Assembly: GCF_011516935.1 (NCBI RefSeq)
Contig: NZ_WOTF01000007.1
Span: 19,322-83,321 of the forward strand
Length of the DNA: 64,000 bases
From: Acetobacter farinalis
Lineage (GTDB): Bacteria; Pseudomonadota; Alphaproteobacteria; Acetobacterales; Acetobacteraceae
Direction: 5' to 3'
The notes beneath the pieces are model-generated. The model was given only the letters and a program-made list of their open reading frames with translations, did no database searches and was not told the DNA's origin. Within the stretch, counting starts at the first letter, position 1; each line of letters starts with the position of its first letter. The position numbers and the translations under genes are program-made. Below, piece after piece: positions 20,846 to 29,738 of the stretch.

Positions 20846-21592
20846 GTGCTGGATGCGCAGGGAATACACAAAAGCTTTGGTGACGGTGATATTCTGGGGG
20901 GTGTCTCCCTTCAGGTCCGCAAGGGGGAGCTGGTCTCCATCATCGGTCCGTCCGGCTGCGGGAAATCAACGTTTCTGCGCTGCCTGAATTTTCTCGAAAT
21001 TCCTGACCGTGGCACCATAAACGCCATGGGTGTAACCATCGCGCGGAACGGCGGCCCATGGCGGCGTGCGGATGAGCAGATGGCGCACAGGCTCCGCACC
21101 CATGTGGGCATGGTTTTTCAGAATTTTAATCTTTTTCCGCATCTGAGTGTTCTGGATAATGTCCTGCTCGCCCCGCGTGTCGTGAAGGGGGACGCTGGTC
21201 CTGACGAGCGTGATGAAGCCATGAGCCTGCTGGAAAAGGTCGGGCTGGGGCGTGTGGCGCAGCGTTATCCGGTCTCGCTCTCCGGAGGGCAGCAGCAGCG
21301 GGCCGCCATTGCGCGTGCGCTGGCCATGCGCCCCGAAATCATGCTGTATGACGAACCGACATCCGCACTGGACCCCATTGTGGCGGAGGAAGTGCTGGGT
21401 GTGATGCGCACGCTGGATGATGAAGGCATGACGCAGATTATTGTCACGCACGACATGCGTTTTGCCCAGGTGGCGTCTGATACAATCGTCTATATGGACG
21501 GGGGGCACATTATCGAATCCGGTCCGCCGGAAACCCTGTGTGTGGACCCGGTGGATGACCGGACACGGCGCTTTTTGAGGACTGTCTTGTGA
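20846..21592 (+). CDS. Polar amino-acid ABC transporter, ATP-binding protein
   Basis: The ATPase of a GlnQ/HisP-type importer, 248 residues. Walker A is GPSGCGKST (about residue 32), the Q-loop FQNFNLFPHLSV, the signature [16 protein letters not shown], Walker [14 protein letters not shown] and the switch VTHDM. The start is a GTG at 20846 with a weak Shine-Dalgarno, only about 20 bases beyond the acnA terminator. Transcription must come from acnA read-through or a promoter inside the end of acnA. It overlaps the next gene by four bases (GTGA), the partner that supplies both binding protein and permease. The amino acid carried is not predictable. Confidence 0.92.
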   Translation: MLDAQGIHKSFGDGDILGGVSLQVRKGELVSIIGPSGCGKSTFLRCLNFLEIPDRGTINAMGVTIARNGGPWRRADEQMAHRLRTHVGMVFQNFNLFPHLSVLDNVLLAPRVVKGDAGPDERDEAMSLLEKVGLGRVAQRYPVSLSGGQQQRAAIARALAMRPEIMLYDEPTSALDPIVAEEVLGVMRTLDDEGMTQIIVTHDMRFAQVASDTIVYMDGGHIIESGPPETLCVDPVDDRTRRFLRTVL

Positions 21593-23151
21593 AATACGGC
21601 GTGCGGTGCCCTCTGGCCCGGGTTTTAGCCTTTCCGCACCGGATTGTGTGCGCGCTGGTTCTGATCCTGCTGGCCGGTCTATGCGGGGCCGCGCCGCAGC
21701 CCGCCCACGCCCAGCAGCCCCTGCGCTGGGGGGCTGATGCCTCGGCGGATGTGCCCTATACATTTCATGACCCGAATGACCAGTCCCGGCTGACCGGCTT
21801 TGAGTTTGACCTGATGCAGTCTCTGGGGGAGCATCTGCGCACCCCTCTGCACTTTGTGCAGAATGACTGGGATGGCCTGATCCCCGGTTTGCAGCGGGGC
21901 CTGTACGAGATGGTGATCTGCGGGATTGAAATCACCCCCGAGCATGCGGAAGGGATTGATTTCAGCACACCGTACTATGTGACATCCGAACGAATTGTGG
22001 TCCGGCGGCACGGGCCTGCCCTGACAAGTCTTGATGCGCTGAACAGCCATGTTGTCGGCACCATGAAGGCCACGCAGGCGGAACGGATTCTGGCCAATCA
22101 TCCTCAGGTGCAGGTTCGTACCTATGAGGAAGAAACCAATGTCTTCATGGATCTGGTCAACGGGCGCACGGATGCTGTGCTGATTGATGGACCAATTGCC
22201 CAGTACTACGGCGCGACCAACCCGGATCTTCAGGTGGTGGGGGAGCCGATAGGCACGGTCTCCTACGGGATTGCCTTTGCCAAGGGGCAGAACGCGGCCC
22301 TGCGCGAGCAGGTCAACACCGCGCTGGATGCCATGAAGCAGGATGGCAGCCTGCACCGTATTCTGGCCCGGTGGAACTTGTGGACGCCACAGGTCGCACG
22401 CTGGTCTGAAGATTTCTCAACTCCCACCCTCGAACCGACAAGCTGGAATGACTATGTCGCGGCTCTGCACGGTGCCTCGGGCTGGCATGCGCGGCTTGTG
22501 CGCTATGCCGGCTTCCTGCCGCTGCTGGCCAAAGGGGCTGTTCTCACGCTGCTCGTGTCGCTCTGCGCCATGGTGCTGGCGGTGGGGCTGGGGCTTACTC
22601 TGGCGCTGCTCAGGCTTTATGGCCCGGCTCCGCTGGCCACACTTTCTTCCTTCTACGTGGAAATTGTGCGCGGCACGCCGTTGCTGATCCAGATTCTGCT
22701 GATTTTCTATGGTCTGCCGCAATGCGGCCTGAACCTGACACCCTTTGTGGCCGGGGTGCTCGCTCTTGGGCTGAATTATGCGGCATATGAGGCGGAGAAT
22801 TATCGGGCCGGGTTGCAGTCCGTGGCCCGAGGGCAGATGGAAGCCGCGCTGGCGCTGAACATGACGCATGTGCAGGCCCTGCGCTATGTGGTGGTGCCGC
22901 AGGCGTTCCGGCTGGTCATGCCGGTCATGACGAATGATTTCATTTCCCTGCTGAAAGATTCTTCTCTGGTCAGCGTGATTACCCTGACAGAACTGACACA
23001 GACCTATATCCGCCTCTCCTCCACCTATTTTGATTATTTCGGTACGGGGCTGATGGTGGGCGGGGCATATCTGCTGCTGGGGCTGCCTTTTGTCCGTCTG
23101 GCCCGCATGGCGGAGAAAAAACTCTCACAGCCGCATATCCGGCGTCGTTAA
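21589..23151 (+). CDS. Fused amino-acid substrate-binding protein and ABC permease
   Basis: One 520-residue chain joins two normally separate subunits. Residues 1-42 are an export signal (ALVLILLAGLCGAA ... AHAQQ). About 43-270 form a type II periplasmic binding domain of the SBP_bac_3 family: GFEFDLMQSLGEHL, DWDGLIPGLQRGLYEMVIC, IDFSTPYYVTSERIVV, and GIAFAKGQNAALREQVNTAL. From about 300 the chain becomes a His/Glu/Gln-type permease: ALGLNYAAYEAENYRAGLQSV and RYVVVPQAFRLVMPVMTNDF (the EAA loop), then FISLLKDSSLVSVITLTEL. Such fusions are known in some bacteria. The GTG start overlaps the ATPase gene by four bases, so the two genes may form a complete importer. Confidence 0.92.
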   Translation: MKYGVRCPLARVLAFPHRIVCALVLILLAGLCGAAPQPAHAQQPLRWGADASADVPYTFHDPNDQSRLTGFEFDLMQSLGEHLRTPLHFVQNDWDGLIPGLQRGLYEMVICGIEITPEHAEGIDFSTPYYVTSERIVVRRHGPALTSLDALNSHVVGTMKATQAERILANHPQVQVRTYEEETNVFMDLVNGRTDAVLIDGPIAQYYGATNPDLQVVGEPIGTVSYGIAFAKGQNAALREQVNTALDAMKQDGSLHRILARWNLWTPQVARWSEDFSTPTLEPTSWNDYVAALHGASGWHARLVRYAGFLPLLAKGAVLTLLVSLCAMVLAVGLGLTLALLRLYGPAPLATLSSFYVEIVRGTPLLIQILLIFYGLPQCGLNLTPFVAGVLALGLNYAAYEAENYRAGLQSVARGQMEAALALNMTHVQALRYVVVPQAFRLVMPVMTNDFISLLKDSSLVSVITLTELTQTYIRLSSTYFDYFGTGLMVGGAYLLLGLPFVRLARMAEKKLSQPHIRRR

Positions 23152-23315
23152 AGCCGCCTGAAAGGTCCGGTAAAGGCCTGAATAAGGATCCGGATGAAGG
23201 GTGGGGAAAATGGTCCGGGTGTCAGCATGGGCCAATGCGCGTACAACATGGCGGAACAGAGAAGAGGAGCCCTTGTCTGAACATGGAGGATGCTTCACAA
23301 ATAAGATGAATAGCC
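23152..23315. other. Spacer upstream of LysR gene, no gene recognised
   Basis: This is the first half of the 303-base gap between the ABC fusion gene and the LysR gene. No open frame with a start signal and no terminator with a T run were seen. The second half contains the palindrome listed next. Confidence 0.4.
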
Positions 23316-23334
23316 TGATAATCTCGGATTATCA
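23316..23334. promoter_or_regulatory. Perfect palindrome, candidate LysR operator
   Basis: TGATAATC-TCG-GATTATCA is a perfect 8-3-8 inverted repeat about 120 bases upstream of the LysR-type regulator start. It contains the T-N11-A pattern (T at 23319, A at 23331) typical of LysR-family recognition sites, and is AT-rich against GC-rich surroundings. It is probably an autoregulatory site or the operator for a promoter in this gap. Confidence 0.55.
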
Positions 23335-23454
23335 TCTGTTTCTGCCTGATGGCGTTTGGTAACGGCGCGGTACCCCGCACGGCCAGTGTCTGAAGCGTTG
23401 TGCAGGCAGGATGCAGAAAGACGGCGGAATATCTGCTAAAAAGCCCGGAATTTA

Positions 23455-24360
23455 ATGGATCTTCTTTCTGCCCTTCACAGCTTTGTCCGCGTGGCGGCCA
23501 CAGGCTCTTTTTCCGCTGTCTCGCGTGAGACAGGGGTCAGTCAACCCACCATCTCGCGCCATATCGCCCTGCTGGAAGCGCATTATGGCACCACGCTGTT
23601 TGCGCGCACCACCCGCAGCCTGATGATGACGGAAGACGGGCGCAGCCTCCTGCCCCACGCCTATGAAGTGCTGGAAATTCTGGAAACGGCGGAAACTGTT
23701 CTGGGCCGCAGGCGTGCGTCCGTGTCCGGTCTGGTCCGGCTGGGGATGACAACCGCATTCGGCTTGTATTTTACCCGCAGGCTGGGCGACCTGCTGGAAC
23801 GCCATCCTGATCTGTCCGTGGAAGCCGTGATCCGTGACGGGTTTGGTGATCTGGTGGAAGAGGGGCTCGATCTGGCCGTGCGGGTGGGGGATATTGCCGA
23901 AGGCTCCCTGATTGCCCGCAAGCTGGGCGTGGTGCGTAAATGGCTGGTGGTCTCTCCGGCGTGTCTGGCCCGGTGCGGCACGCCGCAACACCCCAGAGAA
24001 CTCCCGGAATATCCGGCCATTGTTTATAATTATGGCGGAGGCCGCCATGACTGGCATTTCTTCCGGGATGACGAAGAAAGTGTGATTGCCCCTTCCACCG
24101 TCTTCCGGGCAAACAGCAGTGAGGCCGTACTGTGTGCGGTATCGGCCGATGTCGGGATTGGTCTGCTGCCGGAGTTTCAGGTGCGTGATGCCGTGCGGGA
24201 AGGCAGGCTGGTCAGACTGTTTGCAGACTGGCGTATTCCCGATCTGCCTTTTTATGCCGTGCATACCGGCCCGCGCACGCTGCCGCTGCGCACCCGGACG
24301 GTGCTTGATTTCCTGGTTGAGGTCTCGTCAGAAGTTCTGCGGGACGACAGGGAGCCTTAA
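23455..24360 (+). CDS. LysR-family transcriptional regulator
   Basis: A 301-residue LysR-type regulator. The winged helix-turn-helix covers about residues 1-60: MDLLSALHSFVRVAATGSFS, SRETGVSQPTISRHIALLE and LFARTTRSLMMTEDG. The effector domain (about 90-295) has the usual layout, including LDLAVRVGDIAEGSLIARKLG, placing it in the CrgA/YhjC-like group that often controls neighbouring oxidoreductases. The neighbours here are an amino-acid ABC system upstream on the same strand and an unrelated membrane cassette convergent with it, so the target is unclear. A perfect palindrome upstream may be its own operator. The Shine-Dalgarno is weak. Confidence 0.9.
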   Translation: MDLLSALHSFVRVAATGSFSAVSRETGVSQPTISRHIALLEAHYGTTLFARTTRSLMMTEDGRSLLPHAYEVLEILETAETVLGRRRASVSGLVRLGMTTAFGLYFTRRLGDLLERHPDLSVEAVIRDGFGDLVEEGLDLAVRVGDIAEGSLIARKLGVVRKWLVVSPACLARCGTPQHPRELPEYPAIVYNYGGGRHDWHFFRDDEESVIAPSTVFRANSSEAVLCAVSADVGIGLLPEFQVRDAVREGRLVRLFADWRIPDLPFYAVHTGPRTLPLRTRTVLDFLVEVSSEVLRDDREP

Positions 24361-24422
24361 AAGGGCCGCTCTGCGGGGGGCTTTCCAGAGAGCGCCCCGA
24401 AGGGCGTTTGGCAGCCCCGGCC

Positions 24423-25385
24423 TTAACCGTGGAAGCCGGGGTCCGTTGTGGCGGCAGCAGGCAGGCGGCTGCCGGAGTCCAGCGTGCCATTATAGCCTTT
24501 ACGCAGGTAAGGCAGCCAGCCTTGCAGCCAATGGTCCGTGCGGCCAACAAAATCCGCAACAACGGGGGAGCTGGCCATTCCGGCGTGAGACCAGTCTTCC
24601 GGTGCGCCGGGCACAGCTTTCTGGCCAGCCAGAGCCGGGCTGAGCAGGGTGTGAATGGTTGCGAAATCCACTCCCGTGCCGGATTTGCTTTTTTCAATAT
24701 GCGTCCATGCGGCATCCACCAGCACGGGGGGCAGATCAAAGCCCATCATGCCCAGCCGTTGCAGCGCGGGTGGAATGAAGAGCGGGCTGCTCAGCAGGCC
24801 CTGAAGCGCCTGATTGGATGTGAGGAACAGATTGTTCACCACCCGGATGGGGGAGGTCATCCAGCATTCTGTCTGCTTGCCGTCCTGCGGCAGGTCATTC
24901 ACGGTAAAATTGAAGGTGCTGTGGCACTGGTCCTGAAGCATCTGGGTGTCAGAGGCGGGCAGAGATTGCGTGGTGGCCTGCGCAATCATGAAACCGGTGA
25001 CGACACCCTGCTCGGAACGCACGAAAATGGAGGTCAGAATTTCCCCGTGTGAAATATCATCCTGATAATTCAGCACCGGGTGCCACTTGCCCGCAGGGAG
25101 CGGGAGCTGACGTCCGGCAAACGGAATCACGCCTTCAAACTGCGCATCCATCGGGGGTTGTGAGACCATGCGGCGGCCTTCATCCGCGCTTGCGTCTGCT
25201 GCCGGAGCGGCGGAAGAGCGGCCCAGCATCTGGCCGACTTTCGCGGTCATGGTCCCGTAATACGGTAGCTGGCGTGTAAGCCAGGGAGCCGGGAACAGCA
25301 CGGAAAACAGGCCGCATACACCGGTGGTGATCAGGGCGGTGCGCCACAGGGGCGCGCGGTGCCAGAGGCGGGTAAAAGCGGACAT
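24423..25385 (-). CDS. Membrane-anchored protein of unknown function (AAA+ cassette, third gene)
   Basis: A 320-residue protein I do not recognise. It has a short basic N-terminus, one membrane helix at about 15-33 (LITTGVCGLFSVLFPAPWL) and a large, probably periplasmic, C-terminal region. This region contains GVIPFAGRQLPLPAGKWHPV, GEILTSIFVRSEQGVVTGFM, a CHSTFNFTVNDLPQDG segment and a second Cys in ECWMTSP, so a disulphide is possible. It lies 82 bases downstream of a membrane-anchored AAA+ ATPase gene on the same strand, and the gap holds the inverted repeat GGCCAGCC...GGCTGGCC. The three genes are probably one operon. No function is assigned. Confidence 0.75.
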   Translation of the reverse strand: MSAFTRLWHRAPLWRTALITTGVCGLFSVLFPAPWLTRQLPYYGTMTAKVGQMLGRSSAAPAADASADEGRRMVSQPPMDAQFEGVIPFAGRQLPLPAGKWHPVLNYQDDISHGEILTSIFVRSEQGVVTGFMIAQATTQSLPASDTQMLQDQCHSTFNFTVNDLPQDGKQTECWMTSPIRVVNNLFLTSNQALQGLLSSPLFIPPALQRLGMMGFDLPPVLVDAAWTHIEKSKSGTGVDFATIHTLLSPALAGQKAVPGAPEDWSHAGMASSPVVADFVGRTDHWLQGWLPYLRKGYNGTLDSGSRLPAAATTDPGFHG

Positions 25386-25467
25386 GCCGGGGCTCAGTTC
25401 ACACAGGTCAGGGGCGGACGGGGCCAGCCAGGGGGTGAACCGTGGGCTGGCCTTGCGGAGGAGGTCT

Positions 25468-26751
25468 TTACGGGGTCAGGCGGGCGTGAATGGCATCGCC
25501 GTTATCAGGCGTGCCATCGGCGATTTTGGCGCTGATTGTTCCATCCTCATCCCGCACGATCCGCACCATCTCAGCGCCCTGCTGGCGCGCCACAATCAGC
25601 GATTCGCTGATCATGTCTTCAATGGAGCGCACCAGATCACGCGCTGAAGCGGCATCCCCCATCCGGCTCTGGCGGCGCATGACGTCCACCAGAAGCCCCG
25701 CATCAATCCCGCCGGTTTCAACCTTCAGGCCGTAGCTTTCAATCATGCCTTCAATTTCCAGCGCGGAAACACGGGCGATATCCAGCCCCTTCAGGGTGCG
25801 GAACACAAAAATGCGGTCCAGACGGTTCAGCACTTCCGGCGCGAACCCGGCCTGACGCAGCGCCTCGACCGATTCGGCGCGCATGCGGTCTGGGTCATTG
25901 TGCAGGCGGTCGGCAATTTCCGTCAGCGCTTCCGTGGCGATGTTGGATGTCAGCACAAAAATGCAGCGGACTGTGGAAATCTGCTGCCCGGTGGAGGCTT
26001 CCGTCACGTGCCCGTCGTTCCAGGCCGTCAGGAATTTCTTGAACACATCCGGATGGGCTTTTTCAATTTCATCCAGCAGCACAACGGCATCGGGCTTTTC
26101 TTTCAGGCCGCCGGTCAGCTTGCCGTAGGTATCCGAGCCCACATAGCCCTTTGGGGAGCCAAAAAGCTGGGTGGCGGCGTGCGGGCTGCTCATCTGCGTC
26201 ATGTCAAAATGCAGCAGGGGGCGCCCAAGCTGGCGGGCCAGTTGTTTGGCCAGATAGGTTTTTCCGGTGCCGGGCGGGCCTGCCAGCAGGAAAATTCCCA
26301 CCGGCTTGCCGCGTACCTGCAAGGCGAGGCGGCGGCGCAACTGTGTGGCGATATCCTCACACACCTGATCCTGCCCGATCACACGGGCGCGCAGGTTCGC
26401 GGCCAGTTCCTCGGCATCAATCGTTGTTTCCCGCTGTTCCCGCGCCAGCATTTCTTCCAGCGCGTTGCGGTTGGTCAGTCTGGCAAGAACATCCATCATC
26501 CACCCCCGTCGGCGTAACAGGCCCTTGCGTGCGAGCCGTTCTGCGCGTGTTTCAAATAACAGCCCCCCCAGTGTCAGTATGCCGCCAACAGCAGCCAGTA
26601 CGGGCCACGCCGGTGCGCACCACTCCATGAAATGGGTGAAGGACGCCAGCGAGAGGTGCAGGCTGATTGCCATCTGGACACTGGCAAGCACCAGAAAGAT
26701 GACCATCATCAGCGGCATCAACCGGTTCAGGGCCGGAAGCAGGTCTTTCAT
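25468..26751 (-). CDS. Membrane-anchored ClpA/ClpB-like AAA+ ATPase
   Basis: A 427-residue protein with two N-terminal membrane helices (about 13-34 and 46-66) and then a single cytosolic AAA+ module of the ClpA/ClpB D2 type. RVIGQDQVCEDIATQLRRRL starts the module. Walker A is LLAGPPGTGKTYLA (about residue 160), the pore-loop region GSPKGYVGSDTYGKLTGGL, Walker B VVLLDEIEKAHPDV, sensor 1 CIFVLTSNIA and the arginine-finger/sensor 2 region FAPEVLNRLDRIFVF. A ClpB small domain follows. There is no N-domain, D1 ring or ClpP-binding loop that I can see. The start overlaps the upstream gene stop by four bases (ATGA). It may act on envelope proteins with the two membrane-anchored partners; function is unknown. 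Confidence 0.85.
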   Translation of the reverse strand: MKDLLPALNRLMPLMMVIFLVLASVQMAISLHLSLASFTHFMEWCAPAWPVLAAVGGILTLGGLLFETRAERLARKGLLRRRGWMMDVLARLTNRNALEEMLAREQRETTIDAEELAANLRARVIGQDQVCEDIATQLRRRLALQVRGKPVGIFLLAGPPGTGKTYLAKQLARQLGRPLLHFDMTQMSSPHAATQLFGSPKGYVGSDTYGKLTGGLKEKPDAVVLLDEIEKAHPDVFKKFLTAWNDGHVTEASTGQQISTVRCIFVLTSNIATEALTEIADRLHNDPDRMRAESVEALRQAGFAPEVLNRLDRIFVFRTLKGLDIARVSALEIEGMIESYGLKVETGGIDAGLLVDVMRRQSRMGDAASARDLVRSIEDMISESLIVARQQGAEMVRIVRDEDGTISAKIADGTPDNGDAIHARLTP

Positions 26752-27344
26752 TGCGCAATCACCGTCAGGCCAAGAGTATCACCCTGATGCATGATGGGCA
26801 GGGCCTGCGGACCAAACATGGTTATCACGCCACTGCCCGTTCCAGCCGGACCGGGGTCGGACACGGGCACGATATCCACATTACCACTTACTGTAATGGG
26901 AAGCACGAGAACTGTGGGTTTGGGCTGAAGCAGCACGGTCCGCTGTGTTGTTCCGCAGATCACACTCACTGTCCCTCCCGCACCTGTCGCATCAAAAATC
27001 GGCATGGCCACCAGCCGCAGCTCCCGCCGTTTCACGCCGGCCAGAATATCAGCCTGCTCTTTTTCAGAGTAGCCCGAGTCCGCAAGGGCCTGCGCGGCTT
27101 TTTCCGGCGCAATCAGCGAAAACTGCACCCCAAGGCGGGCCTGTGTGGTTCCGCCGTTCTGGCTGCCCCCCGCGTCTGCCGCGGGGAGGGCTGATGTGCT
27201 GCCGCTGTTTGAGCCAGCGTAATGAACCCCGGCCCCGGCCAGCAGGGCACATGTGGCCAAGGCTACCATAAGAAGGCGGAAGTGTGAGGGTTTTTCCTCT
27301 TTTTCCGCCTGTGCCCTGTATGCGGGGTCCGGCAAATTCTTCAT
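26748..27344 (-). CDS. Membrane-anchored protein of unknown function (AAA+ cassette, first gene)
   Basis: About 198 residues starting at MKNLPDPAYRAQAEKEEK; an ATG five codons upstream (27359) is an equal alternative and neither has a clear Shine-Dalgarno. A cytosolic charged segment is followed by one helix (about 24-44, LLMVALATCALLAGAGVHYA), a Gly/Ser/Thr-rich linker and a domain with RLGVQFSLIAPEKAAQAL, SGYSEKEQADILAGVKRR, TVLVLPITVSGNVDIVPV and GTGSGVITMFGPQALPI. The domain looks beta-rich and probably sits in the periplasm. It is not a family I recognise. It is translationally coupled to the AAA+ ATPase gene and divergent from rimP. Confidence 0.7.
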   Translation of the reverse strand: MKNLPDPAYRAQAEKEEKPSHFRLLMVALATCALLAGAGVHYAGSNSGSTSALPAADAGGSQNGGTTQARLGVQFSLIAPEKAAQALADSGYSEKEQADILAGVKRRELRLVAMPIFDATGAGGTVSVICGTTQRTVLLQPKPTVLVLPITVSGNVDIVPVSDPGPAGTGSGVITMFGPQALPIMHQGDTLGLTVIAQ

Positions 27345-27568
27345 GAGACAATCAGACATGGGCGGGCGCGAAAGTGCAAGTTCTGAAACGGGGGGAAAGT
27401 CTGGAAAACCCCCTGTGTTGATTAATTTCTTTTTCACGAAACGGTATGGCCGGATTGCCCGACTCTGTTTCCGCCCTTGCAGCATGACGGTGTATCCCCT
27501 ACATGAAGGGCATCCTTTCATTGAATCAGAATTTTGGGGGGTGGCCTTGACGGGCCGCCTTTTTTGCA

Positions 27569-28153
27569 TTGGACGCTGATCTGCCTGCCCACTCCGGCCT
27601 TGAAGCCCGGCTTGTCGCTCTTGTAGCGCCAACGCTGGAGGATCTTGGCTATGAAATCGTCCGCATCGCGGTGCTCGGGCGTGAAAGCCCGACCGTGCAG
27701 ATTATGGCGGATCGGGCGGATGGTTCGCTCATCAGTGTGGATGATTGTGAACGCATCAGCCATGCCGTGGGCGCCGTGCTGGATGTGGAAGACCCCATTC
27801 CGGGGGCGTGGACTCTGGAAGTCTCGTCCGCGGGAATCGACAGGCCACTGACACGCGCCAAGGACTGGAACCGGTTTGCCGGGCATCAGGCCAAGGCGGA
27901 AGTGCTGGTGCCGGTGGATGGCCGACGCCGGTTTTCCGGTATCGTGCTGGGAGCGGATGATGGTGTTGCCAGGCTGCGGCTGGATGATGGCACCGAGGTT
28001 GCCTTGCCGCTGGAGGAAATCCGGCGGGCAAGGCTGGTTCTGACAGATGCCCTGATTGAGGCAAGCGCGCAGATGGCGCGCCCTGCCGAGACGGGTGAAG
28101 AAGAGAAGAGCGAGGCCGGGGAAGAAAATCCGGCCGGGCGCAAGTTACACTGA
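27569..28153 (+). CDS. rimP: Ribosome maturation factor RimP
   Basis: RimP assists 30S subunit maturation. The 194-residue protein has the N-terminal domain [24 protein letters not shown], the central [20 protein letters not shown] and [22 protein letters not shown] block, and a C-terminal SH3-like domain. It ends in an acidic tail of about 30 residues. The start is a TTG at 27569, the only possible start between an upstream stop and the conserved N-terminal region. It is the first gene of rimP-nusA-ylxR/L7Ae-infB-rbfA, the conserved bacterial translation operon. Confidence 0.94.
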   Translation: MDADLPAHSGLEARLVALVAPTLEDLGYEIVRIAVLGRESPTVQIMADRADGSLISVDDCERISHAVGAVLDVEDPIPGAWTLEVSSAGIDRPLTRAKDWNRFAGHQAKAEVLVPVDGRRRFSGIVLGADDGVARLRLDDGTEVALPLEEIRRARLVLTDALIEASAQMARPAETGEEEKSEAGEENPAGRKLH

Positions 28154-28183
28154 TCAAGCCGCCTGCTTTGGAGAGCTGAGAGT

Positions 28184-29713
28184 ATGGATACCTCTGTTTC
28201 CCGTCCTGAACTGCTGCTGGTTGCAGATGCTGTCTCGCGCGAGAAAGGAATCGAGCGCGAGGAAGTTCTGGAGGCCATGGAGCAGGCCATCCAGAAGGCC
28301 GGTCGTGCCAAATACGGGCACGAAAAAGATATTCGCGCCACAATTGACCGCCGGACCGGGGATGTACGCCTCTCTCGCTGGACTGAAGTTGTCGAGACGG
28401 TAGAGAACGAAGAAACCCAGATTCCGCTGGCTATTGCGAGCAAGTTCCGGCCGGAAATCAAGGCGGGTGAATATCTGGTTGATCCGCTGCCGCCGATTGA
28501 TTTTGGCCGCATTGCCGCCCAGACCGCCAAGCAGGTCATTGTCCAGCGCGTGCGGGAATATGAGCGCAAGCGCCAGTACAACGAATTCAAGGACCGCGTG
28601 GGCGAAATCGTCAACGGCACCATCAAGCGGACCGAGTACGGCAACCTCATGGTTGAAATCGGCTCTGCGGAGGCGCTGCTGCGCCGTGATGAGCTGATTC
28701 CGCGTGAAACGTTCCGTAACTCGGACCGCGTGCGCGCCTACATCTATGATGTGCGTGATGAACCGCGCGGCCCGCAGATTTTCCTCTCCCGCACGCATCC
28801 GGCCTTCCTGGCCAAACTGTTTGCGCAGGAAGTGCCGGAAATCTATGACGGCATCATCGAAATCAAGGCTGTGGCGCGTGACCCCGGCTCCCGTGCCAAA
28901 ATGGCCGTGATCTCCCGTGATGCGTCCATTGACCCGGTCGGTGCCTGCGTTGGTATGCGTGGCTCCCGCGTGCAGGCCGTTGTGGCTGAACTGCAGGGCG
29001 AGAAAATCGACATCATTCCCTGGAGCCCGCAGGCCGCGACCTTCGTGGTGAACGCCCTTGCTCCTGCTGAAGTCAGCAAGGTGGTGATGGATGAAGAAGC
29101 CGGGCGTGTGGAAGTTGTGGTGCCGGATGAGCAACTCTCGCTGGCCATTGGCCGCCGCGGGCAGAACGTGCGTCTGGCCAGCCAGCTCACGCGCTGGGAT
29201 ATTGATATCCTGACCGAGGCCGAAGAATCCGAACGCCGTCAGGAAGAGTTCCGCCGCCGCACGAACCTGTTCGTGGAAGCGCTGGATGTGGATGACGTGA
29301 TTGCAGGTCTGCTGGTCACAGAAGGGTTCCACACGGTTGAAGAACTGGCGTATGCTGACCCGGACGAGCTGATTGGCATTGAAGGTTTTGACGAGTCGGT
29401 GGTAAGTGAGCTGGTACAGCGCGCTGAAGCCTACCTGGTTCGTCAGGAAGAAAACCTTGATGCGAAGCGCCGTGATCTTGGCGTGGTGGACGATATTGCC
29501 AATCTCGGGGTCTTTACAAACCAGATGCTTGTGACGCTGGGCGAAAAAGGTGTAAAAACCCTTGACGACCTCGCTGACCTTGCGGGTGACGAGCTTGTCG
29601 AGATTCTCGGTCCTGACGCCCTTGAGGAAGATGCTGCCAATGAGATTATCATGGCCGCACGTGCTCACTGGTTCGAGGGAGAAGGCAAGTCCTCCGGTCA
29701 GGCTGAGGGCTGA
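28184..29713 (+). CDS. nusA: Transcription termination/antitermination factor NusA
   Basis: NusA binds RNA polymerase and nascent RNA and modulates pausing, termination and antitermination. The 509-residue protein has, in order, the N-terminal polymerase-binding domain ([20 protein letters not shown]), an S1 domain ([20 protein letters not shown], about 135-200), and KH1/KH2 domains ([35 protein letters not shown]). Two C-terminal helix-hairpin-helix segments (about 360-500) follow ([39 protein letters not shown]). It lies 30 bases after rimP in the translation operon. Confidence 0.97.
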   Translation: MDTSVSRPELLLVADAVSREKGIEREEVLEAMEQAIQKAGRAKYGHEKDIRATIDRRTGDVRLSRWTEVVETVENEETQIPLAIASKFRPEIKAGEYLVDPLPPIDFGRIAAQTAKQVIVQRVREYERKRQYNEFKDRVGEIVNGTIKRTEYGNLMVEIGSAEALLRRDELIPRETFRNSDRVRAYIYDVRDEPRGPQIFLSRTHPAFLAKLFAQEVPEIYDGIIEIKAVARDPGSRAKMAVISRDASIDPVGACVGMRGSRVQAVVAELQGEKIDIIPWSPQAATFVVNALAPAEVSKVVMDEEAGRVEVVVPDEQLSLAIGRRGQNVRLASQLTRWDIDILTEAEESERRQEEFRRRTNLFVEALDVDDVIAGLLVTEGFHTVEELAYADPDELIGIEGFDESVVSELVQRAEAYLVRQEENLDAKRRDLGVVDDIANLGVFTNQMLVTLGEKGVKTLDDLADLAGDELVEILGPDALEEDAANEIIMAARAHWFEGEGKSSGQAEG

Positions 29714-29738
29714 GCAGGCACTTCGGGCCTGACAAGAA

